Below are positions 8,601 to 16,291 of a DNA stretch of 64,000 nt, in pieces. Each line of letters opens with the position of its first letter. Position 1 is the first letter of the stretch. The translations under genes and the position numbers were made by a program. Under the pieces are notes generated by a model, which saw only the letters and a list, made by a program, of their open reading frames with translations, was not told the DNA's origin and did not search any database. Source of the DNA: Bacillus sp. V3-13 (lineage in GTDB: Bacteria > Bacillota > Bacilli > Bacillales > Cytobacillaceae); the NCBI RefSeq assembly GCF_002860165.1, contig NZ_PGUZ01000013.1:49602-113601 (forward strand). The letters are read 5' to 3'.

Positions 8601-9803
8601 ATGGTGACATATACATTGCCGGATGAAAAGGGCCATTTTGGAAAATACGGCGGAAGATTTGTACCGGAAACATTAATGCAAGCTGTGTTGGAGCTTGAAC
8701 AAGAATATTATAAAGCGATTGCCGATGCATCTTTTCAAAAAGAGCTTCGAGATCTGCTTACGGATTATGTCGGACGGGAAACGCCATTATATTTAGCGAA
8801 CAATTTAACAAAACACGCAAAGGGTGCAAAAATTTATTTAAAACGCGAGGATTTGAACCATACTGGAGCTCATAAAATCAACAATACAATCGGGCAGGCG
8901 CTGCTCGCTGTCCGAATGGGCAAAAAGAAAATTGTGGCTGAAACGGGGGCCGGCCAGCATGGAGTTGCGACGGCAACGGTCTGTGCCCTTCTTAATCTTG
9001 AGTGCGTTATTTTCATGGGTGAAGAAGATATCCGCCGCCAGGAGCTGAACGTGTTCCGGATGGAACTGCTCGGGGCAAAGGTTGTCAGCGTCAAATCGGG
9101 GAGCGGAACATTGAAGGACGCTGTAAATGAAGCCTTGCGTTATTGGGTAGCCAATGTAAATGATACGCATTACATTTTAGGCTCAGTGATGGGCCCGCAT
9201 CCATTTCCAATGATCGTACGTGACTTTCAAAGCGTGATCGGAAATGAGACGAAAGCCCAATATGTTGATAAAGAAGGCAAGCTGCCGGAAGCTGTTGTCG
9301 CCTGTATTGGCGGCGGCAGCAATTCAATGGGCATGTTTTATCCGTTTATAAAGGACGAAAGTGTTTCCCTGTACGGCATCGAAGCGGCAGGCGCAGGGCT
9401 CGAATCCGGCCGGCATGCAGCTTCGCTGACAAAGGGCAAGCCCGGTGTTTTGCACGGGGCGATGATGTATCTGCTCCAGGATGATGCCGGACAAATTCAG
9501 GAAGCCCATTCGATTTCAGCAGGGCTGGATTATCCGGGTGTAGGTCCCGAGCATAGCTTTTTGCGTGACTCAGGAAGGGTCATATATGAATCGATTACCG
9601 ACAACGAGGCACTGGACGCTTTGCAGCTGTTATCGCAGCTGGAAGGGATTATTCCGGCGCTCGAAAGCGCCCATGCCGTAGCCTACGCTTTAAAGCTTGC
9701 GCCAAAGATGGGTAACGACGAAGGAATCGTCATTTGTTTATCAGGCCGGGGAGACAAAGATGTACAAACAGTGAGAGCTGTGCTGGGAGGGAAACAATCA
9801 TGA
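8601..9803 (+). CDS. trpB: Tryptophan synthase beta subunit
   Basis: PLP enzyme that condenses indole with L-serine. The protein has 400 residues, the same length as B. subtilis TrpB. The PLP lysine lies in [14 protein letters not shown], the phosphate cradle is [10 protein letters not shown], and the substrate loop is ETGAGQHG. I choose ATG 8601, seven bases after AGGAGAGGA. The overlapping ATG at 8595 touches the ribosome site. The gene ends in an ATGA overlap with trpA, which keeps the two subunits in step. Confidence 0.97.
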   Translation: MVTYTLPDEKGHFGKYGGRFVPETLMQAVLELEQEYYKAIADASFQKELRDLLTDYVGRETPLYLANNLTKHAKGAKIYLKREDLNHTGAHKINNTIGQALLAVRMGKKKIVAETGAGQHGVATATVCALLNLECVIFMGEEDIRRQELNVFRMELLGAKVVSVKSGSGTLKDAVNEALRYWVANVNDTHYILGSVMGPHPFPMIVRDFQSVIGNETKAQYVDKEGKLPEAVVACIGGGSNSMGMFYPFIKDESVSLYGIEAAGAGLESGRHAASLTKGKPGVLHGAMMYLLQDDAGQIQEAHSISAGLDYPGVGPEHSFLRDSGRVIYESITDNEALDALQLLSQLEGIIPALESAHAVAYALKLAPKMGNDEGIVICLSGRGDKDVQTVRAVLGGKQS

Positions 9804-10585
9804 GCAACAGGTTGGAAAAAGCATTTGCAGCAGTAAACGAGCGAAAAGAAAAAGCTTTTGTCCCGTATATCATGGCTGGTGACGGAGGACTCGAAACCTT
9901 AAAGGAAAAACTGCTATTTCTTGAAAAATGCGGGGCAACCGCTGTCGAAATTGGCATCCCATTCTCCGATCCTGTCGCAGACGGTCCGACGATTCAACAA
10001 GCGGGCCTGCGCGCTTTGGAAAAGGGTACAACGCTCAAAGGCGTTTTGGCGGAATTAGAAACAATTCGTGATGAGGTCTCAATCCCGTATTTAATTATGA
10101 CCTATGTGAACCCGATTCTCGCATATGGGTTGGATTCATTTATTAAAGCAGCCAAACGGGCAGGCATCGATGGCTGTATTATCCCTGATTTACCGGTTGA
10201 AGAGGAAGGTTTGATTGCACCAAAATTGGAGGAAGCGGGGATCGAGCTGATCCGCCTTGTTACTTTAACAAGTCCACCTGAGCGGATAAAAGTGATTTCT
10301 GAAAAAGGAAAAGGATTTCTCTATGCCGTCACCGTAACAGGCATTACAGGGGCTCGAAGCGGATTCCAAACAGAAATTGGAGCCTATCTTCAGCAAGTAA
10401 AAGCAGCAAGCAATAAGCCTGTGCTCGCAGGATTTGGAATCTCAACACCGGAGCATGTCAGGGAGTTCACTCAATACTGCGATGGTGTCATTGTCGGCAG
10501 CCGCATCATTGATTTGTTTGAGGCTGGCGATTTAAAGAGCATCGAACAGTTAATTCAAGCAGCAAAAACGGTCGGCACTGTGTAA
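9800..10585 (+). CDS. trpA: Tryptophan synthase alpha subunit
   Basis: Splits indole-3-glycerol phosphate to indole, which is channelled to TrpB. The protein has 261 residues. IMAGDGG, the catalytic Glu in [18 protein letters not shown] and the catalytic Asp region GCIIPDLP are all present. Start ATG 9800 overlaps the trpB stop (ATGA) and follows GGGAGG. The open frame continues upstream inside trpB, but those codons are not part of the family. This is the last gene of the operon: its TAA is immediately followed by the stop of a gene on the other strand. Confidence 0.97.
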   Translation: MSNRLEKAFAAVNERKEKAFVPYIMAGDGGLETLKEKLLFLEKCGATAVEIGIPFSDPVADGPTIQQAGLRALEKGTTLKGVLAELETIRDEVSIPYLIMTYVNPILAYGLDSFIKAAKRAGIDGCIIPDLPVEEEGLIAPKLEEAGIELIRLVTLTSPPERIKVISEKGKGFLYAVTVTGITGARSGFQTEIGAYLQQVKAASNKPVLAGFGISTPEHVREFTQYCDGVIVGSRIIDLFEAGDLKSIEQLIQAAKTVGTV

Positions 10586-11188
10586 TTAAGTTTTTTTAAA
10601 TGCCGTCACACAAACAGTCCGGACCGGACGAAAATTTTTATAAAATGCAGAGATTTGTTGAAAGCCGGCTTTTTCAAGGTCGGCTTTTATTTTTTTTCCT
10701 AATTCGGCTGCTGTCCGGTTATTCGCGTCGTTTTCACGGGGCTGGACGGTAAAAGCAATTTTTCCGCCGGGGGCAAGCATCGAGACTAAATTTTTAAGAG
10801 ATTGGCACGGTTTTTCCCAGAGCGGATAGTTATTAACCGAAAAGATCCTGTCATAGCGATCTGCAGGAGCCTCGAATTCGGCAATATCACCAGTGTAAAG
10901 ACGGACCTTGCCCGATTTTATCCATACTTCATTTACTTTCTCCGCTTCCTTTTTCATCTTGTTTGATACATCGATTCCATCGATAGTGACCTGCTCATAT
11001 TTATCCATGATATGTTTTATCGCATAGCCGGGACCATAGCCGATTTCGAGAATACGATCATCCCGCCCGATATCCAAATGGTTGATCGTCCATTTATTGA
11101 TTTTCCGGTTTTCAAAAAACATGATTTTCCCGGCTATCTTTCCTAATAAGCCTGTCGGCTTTTCAAATTGGTTGGTAAACCCGGACAT
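10586..11188 (-). CDS. Class I SAM-dependent methyltransferase
   Basis: A 200-residue methyltransferase with the SAM-binding motif I ILEIGYGPGY at about residues 45-55, an acidic IDGIDVS motif II and a FSVNNYPLW-like post-motif. The substrate is unknown. The start ATG at 11188 is preceded by GAGGTGATAAC. Its stop codon abuts the trpA stop, so the two genes converge with no spacer, and neither has a visible terminator between them. Confidence 0.85.
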   Translation of the reverse strand: MSGFTNQFEKPTGLLGKIAGKIMFFENRKINKWTINHLDIGRDDRILEIGYGPGYAIKHIMDKYEQVTIDGIDVSNKMKKEAEKVNEVWIKSGKVRLYTGDIAEFEAPADRYDRIFSVNNYPLWEKPCQSLKNLVSMLAPGGKIAFTVQPRENDANNRTAAELGKKIKADLEKAGFQQISAFYKNFRPVRTVCVTAFKKT

Positions 11189-11354
11189 GTTATCACCTCA
11201 ATACGATATTATTACTCCTTTTTCAGTGGGTTCTAAACCTGTTTACAGGAAAAACGTTGTGAAAAGAATTTGAGCAAACTTTTTTCGGAAATTTGTTGTA
11301 CGAGCCTGTTCCGCCGAATAAAAATGAAAGACAGGAAAAAAGGGGGATCGTTTG

Positions 11355-11981
11355 ATGACAGTTTTCTTCAGTTATATACTGTTAGGGCTATCGCTTGCGG
11401 CACCAATCGGTCCGGTGAACGCAGCGCAATTAGATAGAGGAATAAAAAGTGGGTTTCTCCATGCATGGCTTGTTGGGGTTGGCGCGGTTGTTGCAGATGG
11501 AATATATATGCTGGCCGTCTATATCGGTGTTGTCCATTTCCTCGAGACACCTTTTATGAAAACATTTCTCTGGCTGTTTGGCTGCTTCGTCCTTATCTAT
11601 ACCGGTATCGAGAGCCTTGTCAATTCCGGAAAACCAATCGCAAATCGGGCAAGATCAAACGAGTCATACACAAAATCGTTCTTATCCGGTTTTTTAATGT
11701 CGATCTCAAACCCATTGACGATTTTATTTTGGCTTGGCATTTACGGTTCCGTACTGGCTAAAACCGCGGCCTCATACGGCCACAGCCAACTGATTATGTA
11801 CAGTTCGGCGATCTTCATCGGCCTGTTGATATGGGATGTCACGATGGCAGCCGTCGCAAGCAGCATGAAAAGATACCTGGATCATCGAATTCTAATGGCA
11901 ATTTCCGTCCTATCCGGATTATCGATGGTCGGCTTCGGGATTTATTTTGGCTGGCAGGCGTATAAGGTATTGACAGGTTAG
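11355..11981 (+). CDS. LysE/RhtB family amino-acid exporter
   Basis: A 208-residue membrane protein with about six hydrophobic segments. The N-terminal PIGPVNAAQLDRGIKSGF stretch is the LysE-family signature, and MSISNPLTILFW is the second conserved block. It would export an amino acid or related compound; the substrate cannot be predicted. ATG 11355 is used because AGGGGGAT lies eight bases upstream. A TTG at 11352 is less likely. Confidence 0.85.
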   Translation: MTVFFSYILLGLSLAAPIGPVNAAQLDRGIKSGFLHAWLVGVGAVVADGIYMLAVYIGVVHFLETPFMKTFLWLFGCFVLIYTGIESLVNSGKPIANRARSNESYTKSFLSGFLMSISNPLTILFWLGIYGSVLAKTAASYGHSQLIMYSSAIFIGLLIWDVTMAAVASSMKRYLDHRILMAISVLSGLSMVGFGIYFGWQAYKVLTG

Positions 11982-12122
11982 AGATTACTTTTTAATCCTT
12001 GGAATCTATCGTTAACTTCACAGCAAACTTTTGAAATGCGCTTTTTTCGGATTCCTAGCGAGTTTAATTCTAATCAGGAAGGAAAATATAAGGGGTATTA
12101 GAAGATGAAAGGATGAGGGAAA

Positions 12123-12719
12123 ATGGATGAAGAAGCGCTGCAATTCAGGATAAATGTGGCCCGGTATTTGAGTGAAATTCACAGCAGTGTGTCGGAAATT
12201 GAAAATTCGATTGACGAAATGGATTGTTGCATTCTTTCCAATTTTGAAAAATTAGCCTCGCTTGTGGCGGACGTGCAAACAATTTCTTCTTCATATTACT
12301 TAAAGGCATATTTAGAACCATATACGAATGAATTCTCTGATATATCACTGGCGGTGGATGCGCTTTCTGCTAAAAGGCATGGAGCGCTGATTATCGTTAA
12401 GCGCAACAATCCGATTGAAGCGTTAATAAACGGCGGAATCCAAATAAACGCGAAAGTCAGCCAGCAGCTGCTTGAAGCTATCTTTTATCCCGGCAATCCT
12501 CTTCATGATGGGGCAACGGTAATTCTGCAAGACCGTATTCTTTCAGCGGGTAACATTCTCCCACTATCAAATAAGCCATCAAAGAGAAAGATCGGGACGA
12601 GACATCGCGCCGCGATCGGGATCACTGAGCACACAGACGCACTCGCCCTCATTGTTTCTGAGGAAACGGGAAGGATTTCATTTGCTTACGACGGCGAATT
12701 ATATGTCGTCAAAACATGA
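12123..12719 (+). CDS. cdaS: Sporulation-type diadenylate cyclase
   Basis: Makes cyclic di-AMP from two ATP. The 198-residue protein has two N-terminal helices (about residues 1-60), which in CdaS restrain activity, followed by a DAC (DisA_N) domain. The catalytic DGA in NPLHDGATVI and the RHR in GTRHRAAIG are intact. It lacks the membrane helices of CdaA and the DNA-binding domain of DisA, which identifies the CdaS type, expressed in B. subtilis in the forespore. AGGATGAGGGAAA precedes the ATG. No sigma-G promoter was resolved. Confidence 0.9.
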   Translation: MDEEALQFRINVARYLSEIHSSVSEIENSIDEMDCCILSNFEKLASLVADVQTISSSYYLKAYLEPYTNEFSDISLAVDALSAKRHGALIIVKRNNPIEALINGGIQINAKVSQQLLEAIFYPGNPLHDGATVILQDRILSAGNILPLSNKPSKRKIGTRHRAAIGITEHTDALALIVSEETGRISFAYDGELYVVKT

Positions 12720-12764
12720 GGAAGGCATCAATTTCGTATAAAAATGTTTAGAGTCCGGAACAAT

Positions 12765-12923
12765 TTAATTGTTGTTATTCAAATATTTATGAAGAAGATG
12801 GTCAATCCGTTTGGAAAGCTCAATAAATTTAGGACTGACCGGGCCTTCTATTTCCATCAATCGGGCTTGTCTAACCCTCAGTTTAAATAGTTTGCGAAAC
12901 AACCGCTGTTTATTGGCATCCAT
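12765..12923 (-). CDS. Spo0E-like small protein, 52 aa
   Basis: A predicted helical hairpin: a first Arg/Lys-rich helix (KQRLFRKLFKLRVRQARL), the short loop GPVSP, and a second helix ending LSKRIDHLLHKYL. The layout resembles Spo0E-family aspartyl-phosphate phosphatases, which dephosphorylate Spo0A. The family motif SQELD is changed to SKRID, keeping only S, a hydrophobic residue and D, so activity is uncertain. AGAGGTTGA supports ATG 12923 over a longer upstream reading. Confidence 0.5.
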   Translation of the reverse strand: MDANKQRLFRKLFKLRVRQARLMEIEGPVSPKFIELSKRIDHLLHKYLNNNN

Positions 12924-13051
12924 GATTATCAACCTCTTTTGTATGAGACTGGCAAAAATAGAATGCCATAAATTCTTACTTTGGTGCAGTGACATTTACC
13001 ATACCTTGTTTAAAAAATTTATCAGATTTTCAGCTTGCGTTTTTTCATTAA

Positions 13052-13078
13052 AAAGAACGGACGCATTGTCCGTTCTTT
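13052..13078. terminator. Strong hairpin, probably a terminator
   Basis: AAAGAACGGAC pairs perfectly with GTCCGTTCTTT around a five-base loop. On the minus strand it is followed by TTTTT (through ATTAAAAAG on the plus strand), so it most likely ends transcripts from the small minus-strand genes at 13163-13506. Confidence 0.55.
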
Positions 13079-13098
13079 ACAGATTCTCCGAACGAGAA

Positions 13099-13141
13099 AG
13101 CCCACGCAGGGCGTAGCCAGTCTTTAGACGTGGGGGTCTCA
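13099..13141 (+). mobile_element. IS200/IS605-type right-end hairpin remnant
   Basis: The sequence AGCCCACG, then GCGTAGCCAGTC, then TTTAGACGTGGGGGT has the CCCACG/CGTGGG stem and TTTAGACGTGGG motif found at the ends of TnpB-carrying IS200/IS605 elements in Bacillaceae. No tnpA or tnpB frame is nearby: the plus strand upstream holds cdaS and the opposite strand holds the Spo0E-like gene. It therefore looks like a leftover end. Identification is from memory of such ends and not from a search. Confidence 0.45.
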
Positions 13142-13162
13142 ACTGAGTTCTGATTATGCCAT

Positions 13163-13300
13163 TTAACTGTTTTGTGCCATTCGTAAAAGCTCAAATGCAT
13201 GTTCCCCTGCTTTTTCCGATAAGCTTTCCCAATATTCATCCCGAAGCATATCAAGTTCAATAATTTTCTTCACAAGCTCAATAATTTCCTTCTGGTTCAT
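13163..13300 (-). CDS. Small acidic helical protein, 45 aa
   Basis: Reads MNQKEIIELVKKIIELDMLR and continues DEYWESLSEKAGEHAFELLRMAQNS. It is amphipathic and helical with no membrane segment. AGAGGATGG lies nine bases before the ATG. I do not recognise the family. Its neighbours on the same strand are two other tiny genes, and the three may be one transcript ending at the hairpin at 13052. Confidence 0.5.
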   Translation of the reverse strand: MNQKEIIELVKKIIELDMLRDEYWESLSEKAGEHAFELLRMAQNS

Positions 13301-13338
13301 ATCCGACCATCCTCTTCTTTATTTTGACGCTGCTCCAG

Positions 13339-13506
13339 TCAGCCATTTTGTTTGTTGTTTATTTTGAGTTTTTTGCATGCCATTTTCAGCTCAGTAAATG
13401 TCCATTTTTGATATTCCTTATCGGAGTTTTTTAACATTTCTGAGTTCATCAGGATGCTAATAAATTCTTTCCGCTTCTTTTCAACCGCCTCACGTAAAAT
13501 TGGCAT
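13339..13506 (-). CDS. Fur-regulated basic protein-like, 55 aa
   Basis: A lysine-rich 55-residue protein beginning MPILREAVEKKRKEFISILM and containing NSDKEYQKWTFTELK. This resembles the small FbpA-type Fur-regulated basic proteins of Bacillus (LREAVEKKK...L...K..K..ELTLSELE), which help a small RNA act in iron sparing. GGGGGTATTGTTAA precedes the ATG, with the G-run at ribosome-site distance. I see no Fur box upstream. Instead the divergent region to tnrA carries a TnrA box, so iron control is not shown here. Confidence 0.5.
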   Translation of the reverse strand: MPILREAVEKKRKEFISILMNSEMLKNSDKEYQKWTFTELKMACKKLKINNKQNG

Positions 13507-13573
13507 TTAACAATACCCCCTTTACTTATGTTTTTCTTATTTTAAAAAATATTTTCATGTTCAACATCATTTG

Positions 13574-13622
13574 CGTTAGATAATCTAACCTTATTTTTAA
13601 TTCTATGTTAGATTATCTTACA
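13574..13622 (+). promoter_or_regulatory. TnrA box and adjacent palindrome
   Basis: TGTTAGATTATCTTACA (13606-13622) matches the TnrA/GlnR site TGTNAN7TNACA perfectly. The palindrome GTTAGATAATCTAAC (13574-13588) lies 32 bases upstream, centre to centre about 33, and resembles a second half-conserved site. They lie between tnrA and the divergent Fbp-like gene. In B. subtilis, TnrA activates its own gene from such a box during nitrogen limitation. Confidence 0.8.
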
Positions 13623-13693
13623 TAAAGGTAAATTTTTTTATAGGAAAAATGTAAAATTATTATAAATGTTGCAGAAGAGGGTGTGAAAAGCGA

Positions 13694-14014
13694 ATGGAGG
13701 ATGAATCTTACAAAGAAAGAAAAGTTATCACCATTGGAGTTGTCAGTGAGTTGACAGGGCTCACTGAACGGCAAATCCGCTATTATGAGGACCGCAAGCT
13801 GATTTTTCCGGAAAGATCAGAGCGGGGAAATCGAAAATATTCATTCGCTGACGTGGAACGATTAATTGATATCGCCAATAAACGAGAAGATGGAGTTACC
13901 ACGAAGGAGATCAAGCAGGAAATGGAAAACAAAAGCAGGAAAGAGGATCGAAAAATTAAAAAGCAGATGCTGCGCGGTCAGATCAACGCGAGATTCGGAG
14001 TTCAGAAAGAATGA
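13694..14014 (+). CDS. tnrA: Nitrogen-starvation regulator, MerR family
   Basis: A 106-residue regulator. Residues 10-75 form a MerR-type winged helix (ITIGVVSELTGLTERQIRYYEDRKL). The C-terminal tail MLRGQINARFGVQKE matches the segment by which TnrA binds feedback-inhibited glutamine synthetase. That tail, together with the lone position away from glnA, separates it from GlnR. AGAGGGTGTG precedes the ATG. The TnrA box 71 bases upstream suggests autoregulation. Confidence 0.9.
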   Translation: MEDESYKERKVITIGVVSELTGLTERQIRYYEDRKLIFPERSERGNRKYSFADVERLIDIANKREDGVTTKEIKQEMENKSRKEDRKIKKQMLRGQINARFGVQKE

Positions 14015-14504
14015 TGGAATCTTTACAAAATTGAACTTGAATCAAGAAAAAAGTTCAATAGAGAAATACACAAAGAAGGCTTGAACATTTCAGCCTTTTT
14101 TGTGTTGATTTCTGAAAATTCATAACCTATAATACTTACATCGTGTCCAGTATGCGAAAGTCTCTCCAAGCTAAATATGAAAATATTTAAAGGCAAAGCC
14201 GGAGTTATATTCCGGCCTTTTTATTTATAGGGAATGACGATAGGGGATATAAATGTTTTCTTTGCCAATGAGTTTTTGTTCATCCAAACCCTACTTTTAT
14301 ATGATTTAATTAATCACTTTAAAAAACAGGAAAAAATACCCGGGTAATAAGAGATATAAAAAACTGATTTTTCAGAAATTACGGGTCTAATGCGGTATAG
14401 ACATCTATACATAAAACGGATTAATCTGAAATTAGATGTGCAAGCCTTTTCAATTCGAAATTTGGTTAAAAATAAGAAAGAGCGGAAGCTCAAAAGGAGG
14501 AAGC
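14015..14504 (+). terminator. Non-coding stretch with two terminators
   Basis: No gene is seen. A terminator at 14074-14102 (AAGGC...GCCTT then TTTTTTG) probably ends tnrA. A second at 14194-14226 (GCCGGA...TCCGGC then TTTTTATTT) follows about 90 bases later. The rest, 14227-14504, should hold the promoter of the cell-wall recycling genes, but no convincing hexamers or operator were found. Confidence 0.6.
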
Positions 14505-16220
14505 ATGAAAAAGAAAACTTTCACCTTTGCGATAGCAGCTGTGATGAGCACTGCGATATTAATTCCTGCCAATAGTCCCGCTTTAGCCGGCCAGGAAAAA
14601 GGTCAATTTTTTAAAACGCACGAGCATGAAATTGAGAAAAAACCATTTAAACAAAAGAAGCATTCAAAGTTCGCCTGGGATCGTCCGGGAAGGTCATCAC
14701 CTGTGTTGCTGCCCGGTTCTGCAAGAGCAGCCGGCATGGTCCAGGAACCTATTGACCAGATTGACGCAATCATCAACAAAAAGATTTCAGAACGGGCAAT
14801 GCCTGGCGCCGTCGCATTTGTAGCAAGAAGGGGACATATCGTCAAGTACGAAGCATATGGATACGCGCTCCGTTATGCAGACGATAAATTTACGGAAGTC
14901 GACCAGCCGATTCAATTGAAGCCGGATACGATTTTTGACCTTGCCTCAATCAGCAAAATTTTTACGACAACCGCTGCTATGAAACTGTATGAACAAGGCC
15001 ATTTCGAATTGGACGATCCAGTTGCAGACTATCTTCCCGAGTTCGCGCAAAATGGGAAGGAAACTGTTACGATCAGACAACTGATGACCCACACCTCCGG
15101 TTTTACAGCGTGGATTCCATTGTACACTCAAGGGAACAGCCGGGAAGACCGAATTAAAATCGTATTAACACATCCATTAAAAAATGCACCAGGGAGCACC
15201 TATACATACAGCGACTTGAACATGATCACACTTGGTGCCCTAGTTGAACGTTTATCCGGACAGCGTTTGGATGCATTCGTTAAGGAGCATATTACCGGAC
15301 CGCTCGGAATGATGGACACGATGTACAACCCGCCAGCCAAGCTTAAACACAGAATTGCCGCAACTGAATATCAGGCTACACCGGCGCGCGGCCTTGTTTG
15401 GGGAGCGGTTCATGATGAGAATGCCTGGTCATTGGACGGGGTTGCCGGGCATGCCGGAGTATTCTCAACCGCCCGGGACCTTGGAGCATTCGCGCATATG
15501 TTTGTGAATGAAGGCAGCTATGGCAATAAACGAATTTTAAAGCCGGAAACCGTTCGTTTGCTTGCTGAAAACCAGATTCCACAATTTCCTGGCAATGACC
15601 ATGGGCTTGGCTGGGAGATCGGCCAGGGCTGGTTTATGGACGCTTTATCTGAAGGAAGCACCCTTGGCCATACGGGCTATACGGGAACATCAATCGTGAT
15701 TAACCAGAATAATGATACAATTGCAATCCTACTTACCAACCGGGTTCACCCGACAAGAAATACAGTTTCTACTAATGGAGCTAGAAGAGAGTTTGCAAGA
15801 CAAGTAGCCGATGCAATTCCAGTAGATATTCGTGGAAAAGAGAAAGCCTGGTTTTCCGGATATGGGGATCGTTTGGAACGGACTTTAACCGCACGGGTTG
15901 ATATTGAAAAAGCTGCGACTCTTTCTTTTAGCACGTGGTACCGGATTGAAACCGGGTTTGACTTCGGGTTTGTTGAAGTATCTGAAGACGGGGAAACGTG
16001 GACACCATTGCGGGAGCCAATCACAGGAAGCAGTGTTGACTGGCAGAAACTAAACCTTGAGCTTCCGGAAAATACGAATTTTGTCCGATTCCGTTACAAA
16101 ACAGACAGTTCAACAAACGGCAGGGGCTGGTATATTGACAACGTTAAGGTTAAGGAAGCAGGACATAGAACAGTTAAGCCTGCATTTACTGGTACAGGGT
16201 GGCAGGAAAGAGATTATTAA
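14505..16220 (+). CDS. amiE: Secreted AmiE-type muramoyl amidase with C-terminal domain
   Basis: Serine hydrolase of the beta-lactamase/esterase fold. By context it is AmiE (YbbE), which removes the peptide from MurNAc in wall fragments. It has 571 residues with a signal peptide (residues 1-29, ending ALA-G). The catalytic S-I-S-K is at residues 148-151, YSDLN is the second motif and GHTGYTG the third. Residues from about 455 on form a beta-rich domain (FSTWYRIETGFDFGFVEVS, RGWYIDNV) like the MAM-type domain of immune inhibitor A proteases. B. subtilis AmiE is about 440 residues and lacks this. AAAAGGAGG fixes ATG 14505. Confidence 0.82.
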   Translation: MKKKTFTFAIAAVMSTAILIPANSPALAGQEKGQFFKTHEHEIEKKPFKQKKHSKFAWDRPGRSSPVLLPGSARAAGMVQEPIDQIDAIINKKISERAMPGAVAFVARRGHIVKYEAYGYALRYADDKFTEVDQPIQLKPDTIFDLASISKIFTTTAAMKLYEQGHFELDDPVADYLPEFAQNGKETVTIRQLMTHTSGFTAWIPLYTQGNSREDRIKIVLTHPLKNAPGSTYTYSDLNMITLGALVERLSGQRLDAFVKEHITGPLGMMDTMYNPPAKLKHRIAATEYQATPARGLVWGAVHDENAWSLDGVAGHAGVFSTARDLGAFAHMFVNEGSYGNKRILKPETVRLLAENQIPQFPGNDHGLGWEIGQGWFMDALSEGSTLGHTGYTGTSIVINQNNDTIAILLTNRVHPTRNTVSTNGARREFARQVADAIPVDIRGKEKAWFSGYGDRLERTLTARVDIEKAATLSFSTWYRIETGFDFGFVEVSEDGETWTPLREPITGSSVDWQKLNLELPENTNFVRFRYKTDSSTNGRGWYIDNVKVKEAGHRTVKPAFTGTGWQERDY

Positions 16221-16291
16221 AACCCGGCTTGGCAGTAATTTAAAGCCGTTTCTTCATTAGCATCATAAATAAAAAACGGAGGGGACCCGAC

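Noticed and set aside
13048..13260. 70-codon minus-strand open frame
   Set aside because: It overlaps the IS-end hairpin, the terminator and the better supported 45-codon gene in another frame, and has no ribosome site.
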